A stretch of DNA of 64,000 nucleotides from Bradyrhizobium lupini (GCF_040939785.1 NZ_CP162553.1:6033001-6097000); one strand, 5' to 3'; positions 1 to 8,636 are shown, counted from the stretch's first letter. The notes: generated by a model not told the origin, from the sequence alone. Numbers and translations: made by a program.

Positions 1-119
1 ATCTCGCCGACTGTGTGGGATACGTCCGTCGCTGCGTCGATGGCGCGCTCGGCCATGCCGGGATGCGAGGTAGATTGCGGGATCTCCGTGCTCAAGTGCG
101 CGACCTCCGGGCTGATCAT
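1..119 (-). CDS. Possible partial small ORF running off the left edge
   Basis: An open frame reads from an ATG at 119 down to the window edge, about 39 codons beginning MISPEVAHLSTEIP. I do not recognise it and see no Shine-Dalgarno sequence ahead of the ATG. It may be the start of a longer gene outside the window or a chance frame. Confidence 0.2.
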   Translation of the reverse strand, partial: MISPEVAHLSTEIPQSTSHPGMAERAIDAATDVSHTVGE

Positions 120-135
120 GTGACGGAGGCCGATA

Positions 136-199
136 CCTTTGGCTATCCGCGCGAGCGCTCGTTCTGAACAGCGGGTCGCTTGACCTTTGGCTATCCGCG
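136..199. repeat. Pair of 16-bp direct repeats
   Basis: CCTTTGGCTATCCGCG occurs at 136-151 and again at 184-199, a 48-bp period. The 120-363 stretch otherwise holds no gene that I can see and forms the upstream region of the arginase gene. The role of the repeats is unknown. Confidence 0.5.
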
Positions 200-363
200 A
201 CAGGCGCCGTGGTTTTTACGGCGGGTACCGGCCTTGAATGAGCAATTCGGCGCGCGGGCTTTTGTTCCGAGACGATGCGCCCCTGCGCGGACCGCCCCCC
301 GTGAAACGACGGATGCGAATCTCTGTTAGGCTGGCTCAATCTTGCTGATCTCAGGAGACAGCT

Positions 364-1341
364 GTGACCGACCCGACCACGACGGATCGAGCCCGGCGTA
401 TCGCCTTGCTCGGCGCTCCCATCGACATGGGGGCTTCGCAGCGCGGTACCCTGATGGGCCCTGCGGCGCTCCGCACCGCCGGCCTTGCGACGCTGCTCGA
501 GAGCCTGGATTTCGAGGTCGTCGATTACGGCGATCTCTCCGTGGCGGAGCTCCGGGACCTCGCAGACAGGCCGCCCGACAAAGCCAATCACTACCGCGAA
601 ATCCAGCGCTGGACGCGCGTGCTGAGTCACAGAGGCTACGAGATCGCGAAAACCGGCGCGCTGCCGATTTTTCTCGGCGGCGATCACACGTTGTCGATGG
701 GATCGGTGAATGCCATGGCCCGTCACTGGCAGGAGCGCGGACGCGAGCTGTTCGTGCTCTGGCTCGATGCACATGCCGACTACAACACGCCCGAGACGAC
801 GATCACCGCCAACATGCACGGCATGTCGGCGGCATTCCTTTGCGGCGAACCCGGCCTCGACGGATTGCTCGGCGATGATCCCCGTGCCCCGATCGGTCCC
901 GATCGGCTTGACCTGTTCGGCGCGCGCTCAATCGATAAGCTCGAAAAGGAGTTGATCCGCACGCGCCGGATTAGGGTTGTCGACATGCGCCAGATCGATG
1001 AGTTCGGCGTCGCCGTGCTGATCCGCCGCGTCATCGAGCGCGTCAGGGCCAGCAACGGCGTGCTGCATGTCAGCTTCGATGTCGATTTTCTCGACCCCTG
1101 CGTCGCACCCGGAGTGGGCACGACGGTGCCGGGCGGCGCGACCTATCGTGAGGCGCATCTGATCATGGAGCTTCTGCATGATTCCGGCGTGGTCGGATCA
1201 GTCGACATCGTCGAGCTCAATCCGTTCCTCGACGAGCGTGGCCGCACCGCGCGCACCGCGGTCGAACTGATAGGCAGCCTGTTCGGCCAACAGATCGCCG
1301 ACCGTCCGACCCCGAGCAATGCGATCGCGCCGGGCGAGTGA
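364..1341 (+). CDS. rocF: Arginase (ureohydrolase family)
   Basis: It hydrolyses L-arginine to ornithine and urea using a binuclear Mn centre in the cytoplasm. The family metal-binding signatures are all present: GGDHTLSMG near residue 104, DAHADYNTPET near 135 and SFDVDFLDP near 238. The length of 325 residues is normal for arginases. The start is GTG at 364, chosen because AGGAG lies about eight bases upstream and the protein begins at the usual distance before the first beta strand (LLGAPIDMG). It stands alone; the next gene on the same strand is a sulfite dehydrogenase and no functional link is evident. Agmatinase or formimidoglutamase are less likely because the DAHxDxNTPxT form is arginase-like. 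Confidence 0.93.
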   Translation: MTDPTTTDRARRIALLGAPIDMGASQRGTLMGPAALRTAGLATLLESLDFEVVDYGDLSVAELRDLADRPPDKANHYREIQRWTRVLSHRGYEIAKTGALPIFLGGDHTLSMGSVNAMARHWQERGRELFVLWLDAHADYNTPETTITANMHGMSAAFLCGEPGLDGLLGDDPRAPIGPDRLDLFGARSIDKLEKELIRTRRIRVVDMRQIDEFGVAVLIRRVIERVRASNGVLHVSFDVDFLDPCVAPGVGTTVPGGATYREAHLIMELLHDSGVVGSVDIVELNPFLDERGRTARTAVELIGSLFGQQIADRPTPSNAIAPGE

Positions 1342-1502
1342 CGGACGAGCCGTTTGTGCATTGCGAAGAAGAGAACTGCCGTCGCCGCCACCGGATGTAG
1401 ATAAGTCCAGATGGAAATCGCCCGTTTTTGAAACAGGTGCGAATTGCAAATGCTCGTCGCAGAATGTTTCATGCGGGTCGCGCTTCAGCCGAGGATCCGC
1501 AA

Positions 1503-2765
1503 ATGAGCAGAACATTCGACAAACCCGCGGGGACGACTCGCCGCCGCTTTCTGCGCGGCGGTGCTGCGGTGGCGGGTGGTACCGTCCTGGGCGCCCGCGC
1601 ATCGGTTGCCGCCGAGACCGACAACCTTCCACCCAACATTCCCGAATGGATGAAGGCGCCCGGCGAACCGATGGGAAGCCAGCCCTACGGCGCGCCGTCA
1701 CCGTTCGAAAAGGGCGTCGTCAAGAACATCTCGAAGACGCTCAAGCAGTACATCTCGGCCTCCAGCCGGACGCCATTGCAGGAGCTCGATGGCATCATCA
1801 CGCCGAACGGACTGTTCTACGAGCGTCATCATGGTGGCGTTCCGACCATCGATCCGGCCCAGCACCGGTTGATGCTGCACGGGCTGGTCGAGCGCCCGCT
1901 GATTTTTACTATGGACGATCTCAGGCGTTTCCCGTCGGAATCGCGCGTCCACTTTCTCGAATGCTCCGGCAATCCCGGCTACAGCAAGCCTTACGGCAAG
2001 ACCGCGTCGGACCTTGTAGGTCTGGTCAGTTGTGCAGAATGGACCGGCGTCAGCCTCAAGCTGGTGCTCCAGGAGGCCGGATTGAAGCCGGATGCCAAAT
2101 GGATCGTCGCCGAAGGTGCCGACGCGGCTGCGCTGACGCGCAGCATCCCGATCGAGAAATGCCTCGAGGACGCCATGCTGGTCTACAGCCAGAACGGGGA
2201 GCGGCTGCGTCCGCAGCAGGGCTATCCGCTGCGGCTGTTCCTGCCGGGCTTCGAGGGCAATATGAGTGTGAAGTGGCTGCGGCGCCTGCATGTGACTGCG
2301 GAGCCGGTTTACTCGCGCGAGGAGACCTCGAAATACACAGACCTGCTGCCGGACGGCACCGCGCGTGAATTTTCGTTCTACATGGAGGCGAAGTCGATTA
2401 TCACGAGGCCCTCCGGCGGCCAACGCCTGGGCGCGCCAGGCTTCCACGAGATCACGGGCATCGCCTGGAGCGGGCATGGCAAGATCGCGCGCGTCGGAGT
2501 GTCCGTCGACGAGGGAAAGAGTTGGCAAAGCGCGCAATTGCAGGAGCCGGTGCTGACGCGTGCGTTGACACGCTTTCGCTTGCCCTGGCAGTGGGACGGA
2601 AAGCCTGCCGTGATCCAGAGCCGTGCCATTGACGAAACCGGCTATGTGCAGCCGACTCTGGCCGAGCTGCTCGCGGTGCGCGGCGAGAACTATTTCTACC
2701 ACAATAACGCGATCTGGCCCTGGCGCATCGCGGCTGACGGCGAGGTGACCAATGCGCTGGCGTGA
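1503..2765 (+). CDS. soxC: Sulfite dehydrogenase molybdopterin subunit (SoxC/SorA type)
   Basis: Periplasmic sulfite oxidase-family enzyme that passes electrons from sulfite or a sulfur intermediate to a c-type cytochrome. A twin-arginine signal (TRRRFLRGGAAVAGG) starts near residue 11, consistent with folded export of a molybdenum-cofactor protein. The Mo-ligating cysteine is visible in HFLECSGNPGYS near residue 154. The C-terminal half is the Mo-co dimerisation domain. I chose ATG 1503 because it places the Tat motif at the N terminus; an in-frame TTG at 1428 would add 25 unlikely residues. It overlaps the downstream cytochrome gene by 14 bases. No soxXYZAB genes lie nearby, so a stand-alone SorAB-like role in sulfite detoxification is as likely as thiosulfate oxidation. 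Confidence 0.9.
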   Translation: MSRTFDKPAGTTRRRFLRGGAAVAGGTVLGARASVAAETDNLPPNIPEWMKAPGEPMGSQPYGAPSPFEKGVVKNISKTLKQYISASSRTPLQELDGIITPNGLFYERHHGGVPTIDPAQHRLMLHGLVERPLIFTMDDLRRFPSESRVHFLECSGNPGYSKPYGKTASDLVGLVSCAEWTGVSLKLVLQEAGLKPDAKWIVAEGADAAALTRSIPIEKCLEDAMLVYSQNGERLRPQQGYPLRLFLPGFEGNMSVKWLRRLHVTAEPVYSREETSKYTDLLPDGTAREFSFYMEAKSIITRPSGGQRLGAPGFHEITGIAWSGHGKIARVGVSVDEGKSWQSAQLQEPVLTRALTRFRLPWQWDGKPAVIQSRAIDETGYVQPTLAELLAVRGENYFYHNNAIWPWRIAADGEVTNALA

Positions 2766-3294
2766 GACTTGCGGCATTGCTGTCGTCATTGTGCTGTGTA
2801 CGTTTCCGAGCGGAGCGCAGGCGCAGACCTCGTACGGCCTCGGACGGCCCGCGACGGCTGCGGAGATTGCGGGCTGGAATATCGATATCGGACGCGACGG
2901 CAGCAATCTGCCGAAGGGAAGCGGCTCGGTGAGCCAAGGGCGCGAGGTGTTCGCCCAGCAATGTGCATCATGCCATGGCGACAAAGGCGAGGGCGGGCTC
3001 GGTGACCGGCTCGTCGGTGGGCAGGGCACGATCGCAACGCCAAAGCCGATCCGTACGGTCGGCAGCTATTGGCCGTATGCGCCGACGCTGTTCGACTACA
3101 TCCGCCGCGCGATGCCGCAGAACGCGCCGCAATCGTTGAGCGATGAAGAGGTTTATGCGGTGTCCGCCTACATCCTGAACCTGAATGGACTGGTCGGAGC
3201 GGATGCGACGCTCGATGCCAAATCGCTTGCAGCGGTCAAGATGCCGAACCGCGACCGGTTCGTCGGCGACGCGCGGCCGGATGTGAAACACTGA
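2752..3294 (+). CDS. soxD: Cytochrome c subunit partner of sulfite dehydrogenase (SoxD/SorB-like)
   Basis: Monohaem c-type cytochrome of 180 residues with a cleavable signal peptide ending around AQA at residue 24. One haem site, CASCH, is seen near residues 70-74, and a likely distal Met ligand is in RRAMPQNAP. The gene starts inside the end of soxC (14-base overlap), which implies translational coupling and a heterodimer. Classical SoxD of Paracoccus is longer with two haem domains; this one-haem short form is closer to SorB or to the short SoxD seen next to SoxC in many Bradyrhizobium strains. Confidence 0.88.
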   Translation: MRWRETCGIAVVIVLCTFPSGAQAQTSYGLGRPATAAEIAGWNIDIGRDGSNLPKGSGSVSQGREVFAQQCASCHGDKGEGGLGDRLVGGQGTIATPKPIRTVGSYWPYAPTLFDYIRRAMPQNAPQSLSDEEVYAVSAYILNLNGLVGADATLDAKSLAAVKMPNRDRFVGDARPDVKH

Positions 3295-3350
3295 GCGCCT
3301 TGGGGCGACCAGGTTCCCGTATCCGCTTGGAACTTGCCTTGGCCAAGGGC

Positions 3351-3375
3351 GGAACTCGCAGGACGCGATTGCATT
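3351..3375 (+). promoter_or_regulatory. Candidate EcfG-type promoter, GGAAC-N16-CATT
   Basis: GGAAC at 3351-3355 and CATT at 3372-3375 are separated by 16 bases. The site lies about 20 bases ahead of the small membrane-protein gene at 3397. The known alphaproteobacterial EcfG consensus is GGAAC-N16/17-CGTT, so the -10 element differs at one base. The same CATT variant recurs at three other places in this window. Confidence 0.5.
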
Positions 3376-3396
3376 AACCTGTGAGAGGAAAAGCCT

Positions 3397-3693
3397 ATGG
3401 ATTCCACGATGGCAACGGATCGCTTCGCAAACTCCATGTCCTCAGCGCTTCGCCATCCCGGCGTAATCGCGTTGATTGTGGCCGCGTTGACGATTGCTGC
3501 GATGCTCATCGTCGATCACGGACCATGGAATCGGGCCAAAACGCAGCCCGCCCATGTTGCGATGTACGCAACCACGGGTGAAGCCGCGCGGGCCGCAGGT
3601 GCCAAAATTCTCCCGACCGAACCGCACTCCCCGATCGAGCCGGAGCGGGCGGGGCCGAAGACGTCCCCAACCGTCAATCCAGTGACGCCGTAA
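3397..3693 (+). CDS. Small single-pass membrane protein, unknown function
   Basis: A 98-residue protein with one clear transmembrane segment near residues 22-40 (VIALIVAALTIAAMLIV) and a Pro/Ala-rich, probably periplasmic tail. The start is supported by GAGAGGAAAAG upstream and by a candidate stress-sigma promoter. It is followed convergently by the enolase-superfamily gene. I do not recognise a named family. Confidence 0.65.
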   Translation: MDSTMATDRFANSMSSALRHPGVIALIVAALTIAAMLIVDHGPWNRAKTQPAHVAMYATTGEAARAAGAKILPTEPHSPIEPERAGPKTSPTVNPVTP

Positions 3694-3699
3694 GACGCT

Positions 3700-4914
3700 C
3701 TAGCCCTTGCGGCCGTAGTTGAGCAATCCGCCGGTGGTCTTCGGCGGATGCGCGCGCAGGGCTTCCTCGTTCGGATCGGTGCCCCAGCCGGGCCGGTCCG
3801 GAATGACCAGATGGCCGTTCTGAATGTCGGGCTCATGCGTGAACAGTTCGCGGTCCCACGCCAGGCGATCGATGTCGATCTCCATGATGCGCAGGTTCGG
3901 CACGGCGGCGCAGAAATGCGCGTTCATCATCGAACAGAGATGGCCGTAGAAATTGTGCGGGGCAACGTTGACTTCGAACGCTTCCGCGGCGGCTGCGATC
4001 TTCATCGACTGCCAGACGCCGTTCCAGGGCGTGTCGATGATCGCGACGTCCATGGCCTGCTCGCGAAAATAGGGCAGGAATTCCCGCAAGCCCAATAGCG
4101 TCTCGCAGGACGAGATCGGATGCGGGCTTTGCCTGCGGATGTAACCGAGCGCTTCCGGATTGAAACTGTCGATCTCGATCCAGAACATGTCGAGGTCCGC
4201 GATAGTGCGCAGGATCTCCAGATAGCCCTCCGTCTTGGCGTTGAAGTTGCAGTCAAGCAAGATGTCGACGTCGGGGCCTGCACCGTCCCGGATCGCTTCC
4301 AGATGCATGCGCAGATCGCGCAGGATCTTGCGATCGACGTTGATCTCGGGAGCGAAGGGCGAGCCGAAGCCCGGTCGCCAACCGGTCGGTTTGCCGTCAT
4401 CATAGGAGAAGATGTTGGTTTTGAGCGCGGTGAACTTCTTCTCGCGGACCTCGCGTCCGATTGCCTTGACGCCGTCGAGGTTCTCGATCGGCGGCTTGTA
4501 CCAGGACGGGTGATTGATCCGCCACGTTGCGCAATGCGACCAATAGACCCTGACATGGTCGCGGATCTTGCCGCCGAGCAGTTCGTAGCAGGGCACACCA
4601 AGACATTTCGCCTTGGCATCGAGCAGCGCATTCTCGATCGCCCCGAGCGCCTGCGCCACCACGCCGCCGGCGGCGGGACGCGTGGCCGCGAACAGTTCGG
4701 CGTAGATGCGCTCGTGCCGGAAAACGTTCTGCCCGACGACGCGGGCAGACAGGCGCTGGATCGCAGCACCGACGCCGGGCGAGCCGAAGCCCTCGTCGAA
4801 CTCGCTCCAGCCGACGATGCCGTCCTCGGTCGTCAGCTTGACGAAGTGGTAGTTTCTCCAGCCGGCGTCGCAGGCGAGAATTTCGAGACTTGTTGCTTTC
4901 GACGATTTGGTCAT
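3700..4914 (-). CDS. Enolase-superfamily enzyme (mandelate racemase/muconate lactonising type)
   Basis: A 404-residue protein with an N-terminal capping domain and a C-terminal TIM barrel. Acidic metal ligands are visible in series: DILLDCNFN near residue 220, then WIEIDSFN near 247 and SSCETLLG near 271. These correspond to the D-E-E triad of the superfamily. A late HNFYGHL motif near residue 319 could hold the catalytic His on the barrel. Such enzymes abstract a proton alpha to a carboxylate, typically dehydrating sugar acids. The exact substrate cannot be read from the sequence and there is no transporter or aldolase nearby to guide the choice. Confidence 0.82.
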   Translation of the reverse strand: MTKSSKATSLEILACDAGWRNYHFVKLTTEDGIVGWSEFDEGFGSPGVGAAIQRLSARVVGQNVFRHERIYAELFAATRPAAGGVVAQALGAIENALLDAKAKCLGVPCYELLGGKIRDHVRVYWSHCATWRINHPSWYKPPIENLDGVKAIGREVREKKFTALKTNIFSYDDGKPTGWRPGFGSPFAPEINVDRKILRDLRMHLEAIRDGAGPDVDILLDCNFNAKTEGYLEILRTIADLDMFWIEIDSFNPEALGYIRRQSPHPISSCETLLGLREFLPYFREQAMDVAIIDTPWNGVWQSMKIAAAAEAFEVNVAPHNFYGHLCSMMNAHFCAAVPNLRIMEIDIDRLAWDRELFTHEPDIQNGHLVIPDRPGWGTDPNEEALRAHPPKTTGGLLNYGRKG

Positions 4915-5158
4915 GTCGCTCCCTGTTGCCCGGCTGGGCTTTTTTCTTTGGCGGGCGCAAGCCCGGGTCCAGCCACGATTGTTAGGCTAACGGCCTTGCG
5001 CAGTGAAGCCTGGCGAGGTGTGCAGGGAAGCCCTTCCGAACGTTCTATTGGAAAACGCGGGGAATCCGGTGGGGACAGCCATGATCTTGCCCGGGATCGT
5101 CCTGAAAAGGCGCTATGCTCTGACGTTTTTCGCCACAATCGGGATCGACCTTCCGGCC

Positions 5159-5269
5159 ATGAGATTTCTGGCTGTGATTTCGATCCTGGCGCTGCTCACG
5201 ATGAGTGGAGCCGCCATTTCAGATCAGTTTCTGACGGCCGATCAGCACGTCGCGCACGGGGTGGAATAG
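5159..5269 (+). CDS. Possible very small secreted or membrane peptide
   Basis: ATG at 5159 opens a 36-codon frame beginning with a basic residue then a hydrophobic stretch (FLAVISILALLTMSGAA) resembling a signal peptide. No strong ribosome-binding site is visible. It lies in the divergent gap between the enolase-superfamily gene and the NRAMP gene. It could be spurious. Confidence 0.3.
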   Translation: MRFLAVISILALLTMSGAAISDQFLTADQHVAHGVE

Positions 5270-5307
5270 CGCGGCGGGCGTATCGTTTTGTCTTGGGGGA
5301 GACAGCG

Positions 5308-5409
5308 ATGCTTTCGATAGACCAATTCCTGCGCTTCATCAGCGTGCCGGCTGTGTTTGCGGCCTTCATCATCGCCTCGCAGATCTCGGCAGTCTTGTCG
5401 CAAGGCTAG
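5308..5409 (+). CDS. 33-residue hydrophobic small protein
   Basis: ATG 5308 is preceded by TTGGGGGAGACAGCG, a good Shine-Dalgarno match, and the frame encodes one hydrophobic helix (VFAAFIIASQISAVL). It ends 11 bases before the convergent NRAMP gene stop. Its size is typical of single-helix small proteins, but no family is recognised. Confidence 0.45.
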   Translation: MLSIDQFLRFISVPAVFAAFIIASQISAVLSQG

Positions 5410-5420
5410 TCAAAGGCTAG

Positions 5421-6707
5421 TCAGCCCATCAATGACGAGCCGAGCAGGGCGAGCACAGCCAGCGCCATCAGCGCGGTGCCGAGCCAGCCCAGCGCGACGA
5501 GCCATGACCGGCCCTTGAAGCGACCCATGATCGCCTTGCTCGAGACGATCAGCATCATCATGGCCATGATCGGAACGGCCACGATGCCGTTGAGCACGGC
5601 GCTCCAGACCAGCATGTGGATCGAGTCGATGCCGGTGAACCCCAGACCGAAGCCGATGATGGTGGCGGCGGCGATGATGGTGTAGAAGCCGACCGCTTCG
5701 TCGGGCTTCGCCTCCAGCGTCGCGCGCCAGCCGAAGATCTCCGCCACGCCGTAAGCGGCCGAGCCCGCCAGCACCGGAATTGCGAGCAGGCCGGTGCCGA
5801 TGATGCCGATCGCGAACAGGGCGAAGGTGAAGTCGCCGGCGAGCGGCCGCAGCGCCTCGGCGGCCTCGGTCGCCGAGTTGATGTTGGTGACGCCATTCGC
5901 GTGCAGCACCGAGGCGGTGGTGAGGATGATGAAGAAGGCGATGCCGTTGGAGAGCAGCATGCCGGAGAGGGTGTCGGCCCGGATGCGCGCCAGCTCGAGA
6001 CTGCCGCCGCGCTTCAGCTCGCGCAGCGGCTTGTCGCGCTTGCCCTGGTTCATCTCCTCGACCTCCTGCGAGGCCTGCCAGAAGAACAAATACGGGCTGA
6101 TCGTGGTGCCGAGCACGGCGACGACCATCATGAAATAGTCGGCGCTGACATTCGTCTTCGGCCACACCGCCGCGAGCAGCGCCGTGCTCCACGGAATCTT
6201 GACGGTAAAGGCGGTCGCGACATAGGCGAACAGCGCCAAGGTGAGAAATTTCAGCACCGGCGAATAGCGCCGATAGGGCAGGAACACCTGCAGCAGGGTC
6301 GAGCCCGCCGCGAAGATCAGCGCGTGCTCGTGGTTGAGGCCGCCGATCACCAGCGAGAGCGCCTCCGCCATCGCGGCGATGTCGGCGGCGATGTTGAAGG
6401 TGTTGGCGGCGACCAGCATGGCGACGAGCGAGAGCACCGCCCAGCGCGGCGCGATCTGCATGACGTTGGCGGCCAGCCCCTTGCCGGTGACGCGGCCGAT
6501 CCGGGCGCTGACGAGCTGGATCGCGATCATGAATGGCGTGGTCAGAAATACCGTCCAGAGCAGTCCGTAACCGAATTGCGCGCCGGCCTGCGAATAGGTG
6601 GCGATGCCGGACGGATCGTCGTCGGCGGCCCCGGTGACGAGACCCGGCCCCAGCCTCTGCAACAGCGACGGTGCGGATTTCGTGGGGCTGACGGCATCGT
6701 CGGTCAT
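5421..6707 (-). CDS. NRAMP-family divalent cation transporter, variant metal site
   Basis: A 428-residue polytopic membrane protein with around eleven hydrophobic segments and the LeuT-like NRAMP pattern. In TM1 the canonical DPGN metal motif reads DDDPSGIATY near residues 28-37, so the aspartate is kept but the asparagine is lost. In TM6 the usual Met-Pro-His stretch reads TTISPYLFFWQ near residues 208-218. These changes match the NRAMP-like subgroup that departs from classical MntH. Transport of a divalent ion such as Mg, Mn or Fe is likely, but the specificity is open. A candidate EcfG-type promoter lies just upstream. Confidence 0.85.
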   Translation of the reverse strand: MTDDAVSPTKSAPSLLQRLGPGLVTGAADDDPSGIATYSQAGAQFGYGLLWTVFLTTPFMIAIQLVSARIGRVTGKGLAANVMQIAPRWAVLSLVAMLVAANTFNIAADIAAMAEALSLVIGGLNHEHALIFAAGSTLLQVFLPYRRYSPVLKFLTLALFAYVATAFTVKIPWSTALLAAVWPKTNVSADYFMMVVAVLGTTISPYLFFWQASQEVEEMNQGKRDKPLRELKRGGSLELARIRADTLSGMLLSNGIAFFIILTTASVLHANGVTNINSATEAAEALRPLAGDFTFALFAIGIIGTGLLAIPVLAGSAAYGVAEIFGWRATLEAKPDEAVGFYTIIAAATIIGFGLGFTGIDSIHMLVWSAVLNGIVAVPIMAMMMLIVSSKAIMGRFKGRSWLVALGWLGTALMALAVLALLGSSLMG

Positions 6708-6742
6708 GGCAGGAGGGTCTCGGTCGGGGCGCGTCCTTCACA

Positions 6743-6767
6743 AATGCTAATGAGGGAACAAGGTTCC
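6743..6767 (-). promoter_or_regulatory. Candidate EcfG-type promoter for the NRAMP-family gene
   Basis: On the minus strand GGAAC (6767-6763) is followed after 16 bases by CATT (6746-6743). This places transcription start about 30 bases ahead of the ATG at 6707. The -35 element is half of a palindrome, GGGAAC-AAG-GTTCCC, at 6754-6768. Confidence 0.4.
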
Positions 6768-6989
6768 CGGGCTGCGGGTAAGGCGCGCCTCGTTGATTTC
6801 TGATAAAGCTAATTTCGTTTGACTCGTCGGGCAAAACACCTGTATAAGTGCATCATCGGAGAATACCTGGTGCAGCGTTTGCACGCATTCCGAGCGCGAC
6901 CGGACTGCGATGGCCCGGCGTTCGCGCAGTGCGCAACCCGCGCAGGGACACCGGCGAGATGTTTATCTCCTGAGCGCGTGCGGTCGGGA

Positions 6990-7175
6990 CTATTTGATGC
7001 TGACGAACATGCCCCAGGCGCCGGCCAGCGCGGCGCCGGCAAAGACGATCAGCGGGTTGTTGCAGAACGCACTGCCATAGGTGCACATGGTGACGCCGAA
7101 CGAGCCGATCTCGTGATGGCTCGCGGAGTAGAACAGTCCCGACAGTACCAGCAGCGCGGCGGCGACGTAATACAT
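6990..7175 (-). CDS. Small two-helix membrane protein
   Basis: A 61-residue protein starting MYYVAAALLVLSGLFYS with two hydrophobic helices separated by a short loop containing two cysteines (TMCTYGSAFCNN). The ATG at 7175 was preferred over an upstream frame start at 7223 because GGAGAG lies eight bases ahead of it. The function is unknown; proteins of this kind are common in Bradyrhizobium. Confidence 0.65.
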   Translation of the reverse strand: MYYVAAALLVLSGLFYSASHHEIGSFGVTMCTYGSAFCNNPLIVFAGAALAGAWGMFVSIK

Positions 7176-7360
7176 CGATGATCTCTCCGGCCCTTTCCCG
7201 ATTGCGTTGGTCGCAGGGGACATTGTCCAGCATGGCGCGAACCAATTGCATCCTGGCGAACCCGCCCTGCTGCATTTGAACTAAAGTCGACCAATCCAGG
7301 GAGATGCTGTCCCAGCGGGCCGCAATCTGGACGTGTGATCGGGGCCAGAACATCTGCGCG

Positions 7361-7385
7361 GGAACTGTTGGACGCGCTCTCCATT
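7361..7385 (+). promoter_or_regulatory. Candidate EcfG-type promoter, GGAAC-N16-CATT
   Basis: GGAAC at 7361-7365, a 16-base spacer, and CATT at 7382-7385. The next start codon is at 7422. The element has the same form as those at 3351 and 6743. Confidence 0.5.
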
Positions 7386-7421
7386 AACGAACACGAACAG
7401 TCCAATCGAGGGGAGGGGCCC

Positions 7422-7709
7422 ATGGGCACCGAGCGGATGCACCCTCCGCGCTACTGGCGGATGCGGGCGGAAGAATTTCGCACCAAGGCGGACAATTGCG
7501 AGTACCCCGAGACGCGGGACGTGCTGCGCAAGGTGGCGCAAAACTACGACGAACTGGCCCGCCGCGCAGCGCGCATCTGCACCGTCGAGAGCCTGGACGA
7601 ACTGCGGGGGGGGGCGCCAACAGCAAGCCGGTTTGATCGTTCAGGGCAAACCCGCTTGATGGTTCAGGACGAAGCCGATGATCCGCGGGCGCGATCATGG
7701 GGCGTCTAG
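7422..7709 (+). CDS. Conserved small helical protein, unknown function
   Basis: A 95-residue protein starting MGTERMHPPRYWRMRAEE. The first 60 residues form an amphipathic, charged helical stretch of a kind found in many short rhizobial proteins. ATG 7422 is preceded by GAGGGGAGGG. A run of nine G residues at 7606-7614 sits inside the coding region; past it the sequence becomes low in conservation-like features, so the C terminus may be altered by slippage. A stress-sigma promoter candidate precedes it. Confidence 0.65.
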   Translation: MGTERMHPPRYWRMRAEEFRTKADNCEYPETRDVLRKVAQNYDELARRAARICTVESLDELRGGAPTASRFDRSGQTRLMVQDEADDPRARSWGV

Positions 7710-7799
7710 GCCCTCGCTTCCATCAGAAGCGCCACCCGCGTGATAGGAACGAATGTCCACTTTGGCACTTTGGAACTCAATCCTCCAACGAGGGATGAG

Positions 7800-7979
7800 A
7801 TGAGCAGTGAACAGCAAGCAGGCCCGGCAACGCGGCCGGATCAATATTACGAGCCGGGGCCGGCGTGCCCCAAATGCGAGAGGGGCACGCGCTGCCTGAC
7901 CTCGATCTTCGACGTGAGGCGCGAACGCTCGGTCCTGATCTATCGGTGCGATTCGTGCCGCGAGGACGTCTGGATCTGA
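7800..7979 (+). CDS. Small zinc-ribbon protein
   Basis: A 59-residue protein with two CxxC knuckles: CPKC near residue 23 and CDSC near residue 50. This is consistent with a structural zinc ribbon. The ATG at 7800 follows GAGGGATGAG. It resembles three other small zinc-ribbon genes in this window (8637, 24721, 30210). The role is unknown. Confidence 0.65.
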   Translation: MSSEQQAGPATRPDQYYEPGPACPKCERGTRCLTSIFDVRRERSVLIYRCDSCREDVWI

Positions 7980-8128
7980 GCGAGGCACGTCCTCGGGGTC
8001 GGCCCGCTTGCGGGATGGCGCGCTGTAGATCTCATGGAAACAACGCATAAGAATGTCGGACAGGAACTTTGCCTGTTTCGCTCGCTTGTCGCCTGCATCG
8101 ATCACGCAAGGCGAGACAGCTTCCGACC

Positions 8129-8320
8129 ATGCAATCACGCTACCCGTTGTTGAAGAAGTGGACAGCGGAAGAGCACGAGCGGCTGAAGGCGTTGGCCGAA
8201 GCCGGTTGGCGGCCGGACGAGATCGCGGGCGAACTTGGTCGCAGTGAAGCCGCGGTGAGGGTGCGCGCGTGGCAGCACAGTATCGCGCTGCGCCTCGTCA
8301 CGCAGAAGCGCGGACCCTGA
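8129..8320 (+). CDS. Small helix-turn-helix (SANT/GcrA-like) protein
   Basis: A 63-residue protein with WTAEEHERLKALAEAGW followed by DEIAGELGRSEAAVRVRA. This is a compact three-helix DNA-binding fold of the kind seen in GcrA N termini and in Myb/SANT-like domains. There is no further domain. The start at 8129 was chosen because the domain begins a few residues later; an upstream in-frame start exists at 8069. Regulation of a target is inferred only from the fold. Confidence 0.6.
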   Translation: MQSRYPLLKKWTAEEHERLKALAEAGWRPDEIAGELGRSEAAVRVRAWQHSIALRLVTQKRGP

Positions 8321-8427
8321 AGACCGGCTGGGTCGAAGGCGGGCATCCCGCCCTGTGTTCACTTGTGAACGGTCCGCAATCGTCTCTCGACGTACTCTGC
8401 GAATGGGCAGCAACACGGGAGCTTGTC

Positions 8428-8604
8428 ATGCTCACCCGCGAGGACTTCGAGACGGATCTCGACCGGCAGAAAATGCACCAGCTCGATGCAAGCCAAACGA
8501 CACGACAATTGCTGCGCCGTTCGCGGGAGCAGATCGCGGCATCGATCTCACTGCTTGAGCAGCAAGTTCCGAAGATCTGGCACCCTGAACCTCCAGAACG
8601 ATAG
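8428..8604 (+). CDS. Small helical hypothetical protein
   Basis: A 58-residue protein starting MLTREDFETDLDRQK and predicted to be mostly alpha-helical with a Leu-rich second half. The ATG at 8428 lies after a weak GGGAGC site. No family is recognised. It sits in a run of small plus-strand genes. Confidence 0.45.
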   Translation: MLTREDFETDLDRQKMHQLDASQTTRQLLRRSREQIAASISLLEQQVPKIWHPEPPER

Positions 8605-8636
8605 AAACCTCTGCCGCCGTTCCCGCGTTTGCGCGC

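Noticed and set aside
2752..3294. Part of a complete sox thiosulfate oxidation cluster
   Set aside because: No soxXYZAB genes are within the window; only the SoxCD-type pair is present.
5616..6803. Plus-strand open frame opposite the NRAMP-family gene
   Set aside because: High GC third-position bias leaves antisense frames open; the sequence is Arg/Asp/Gly-rich without any fold.
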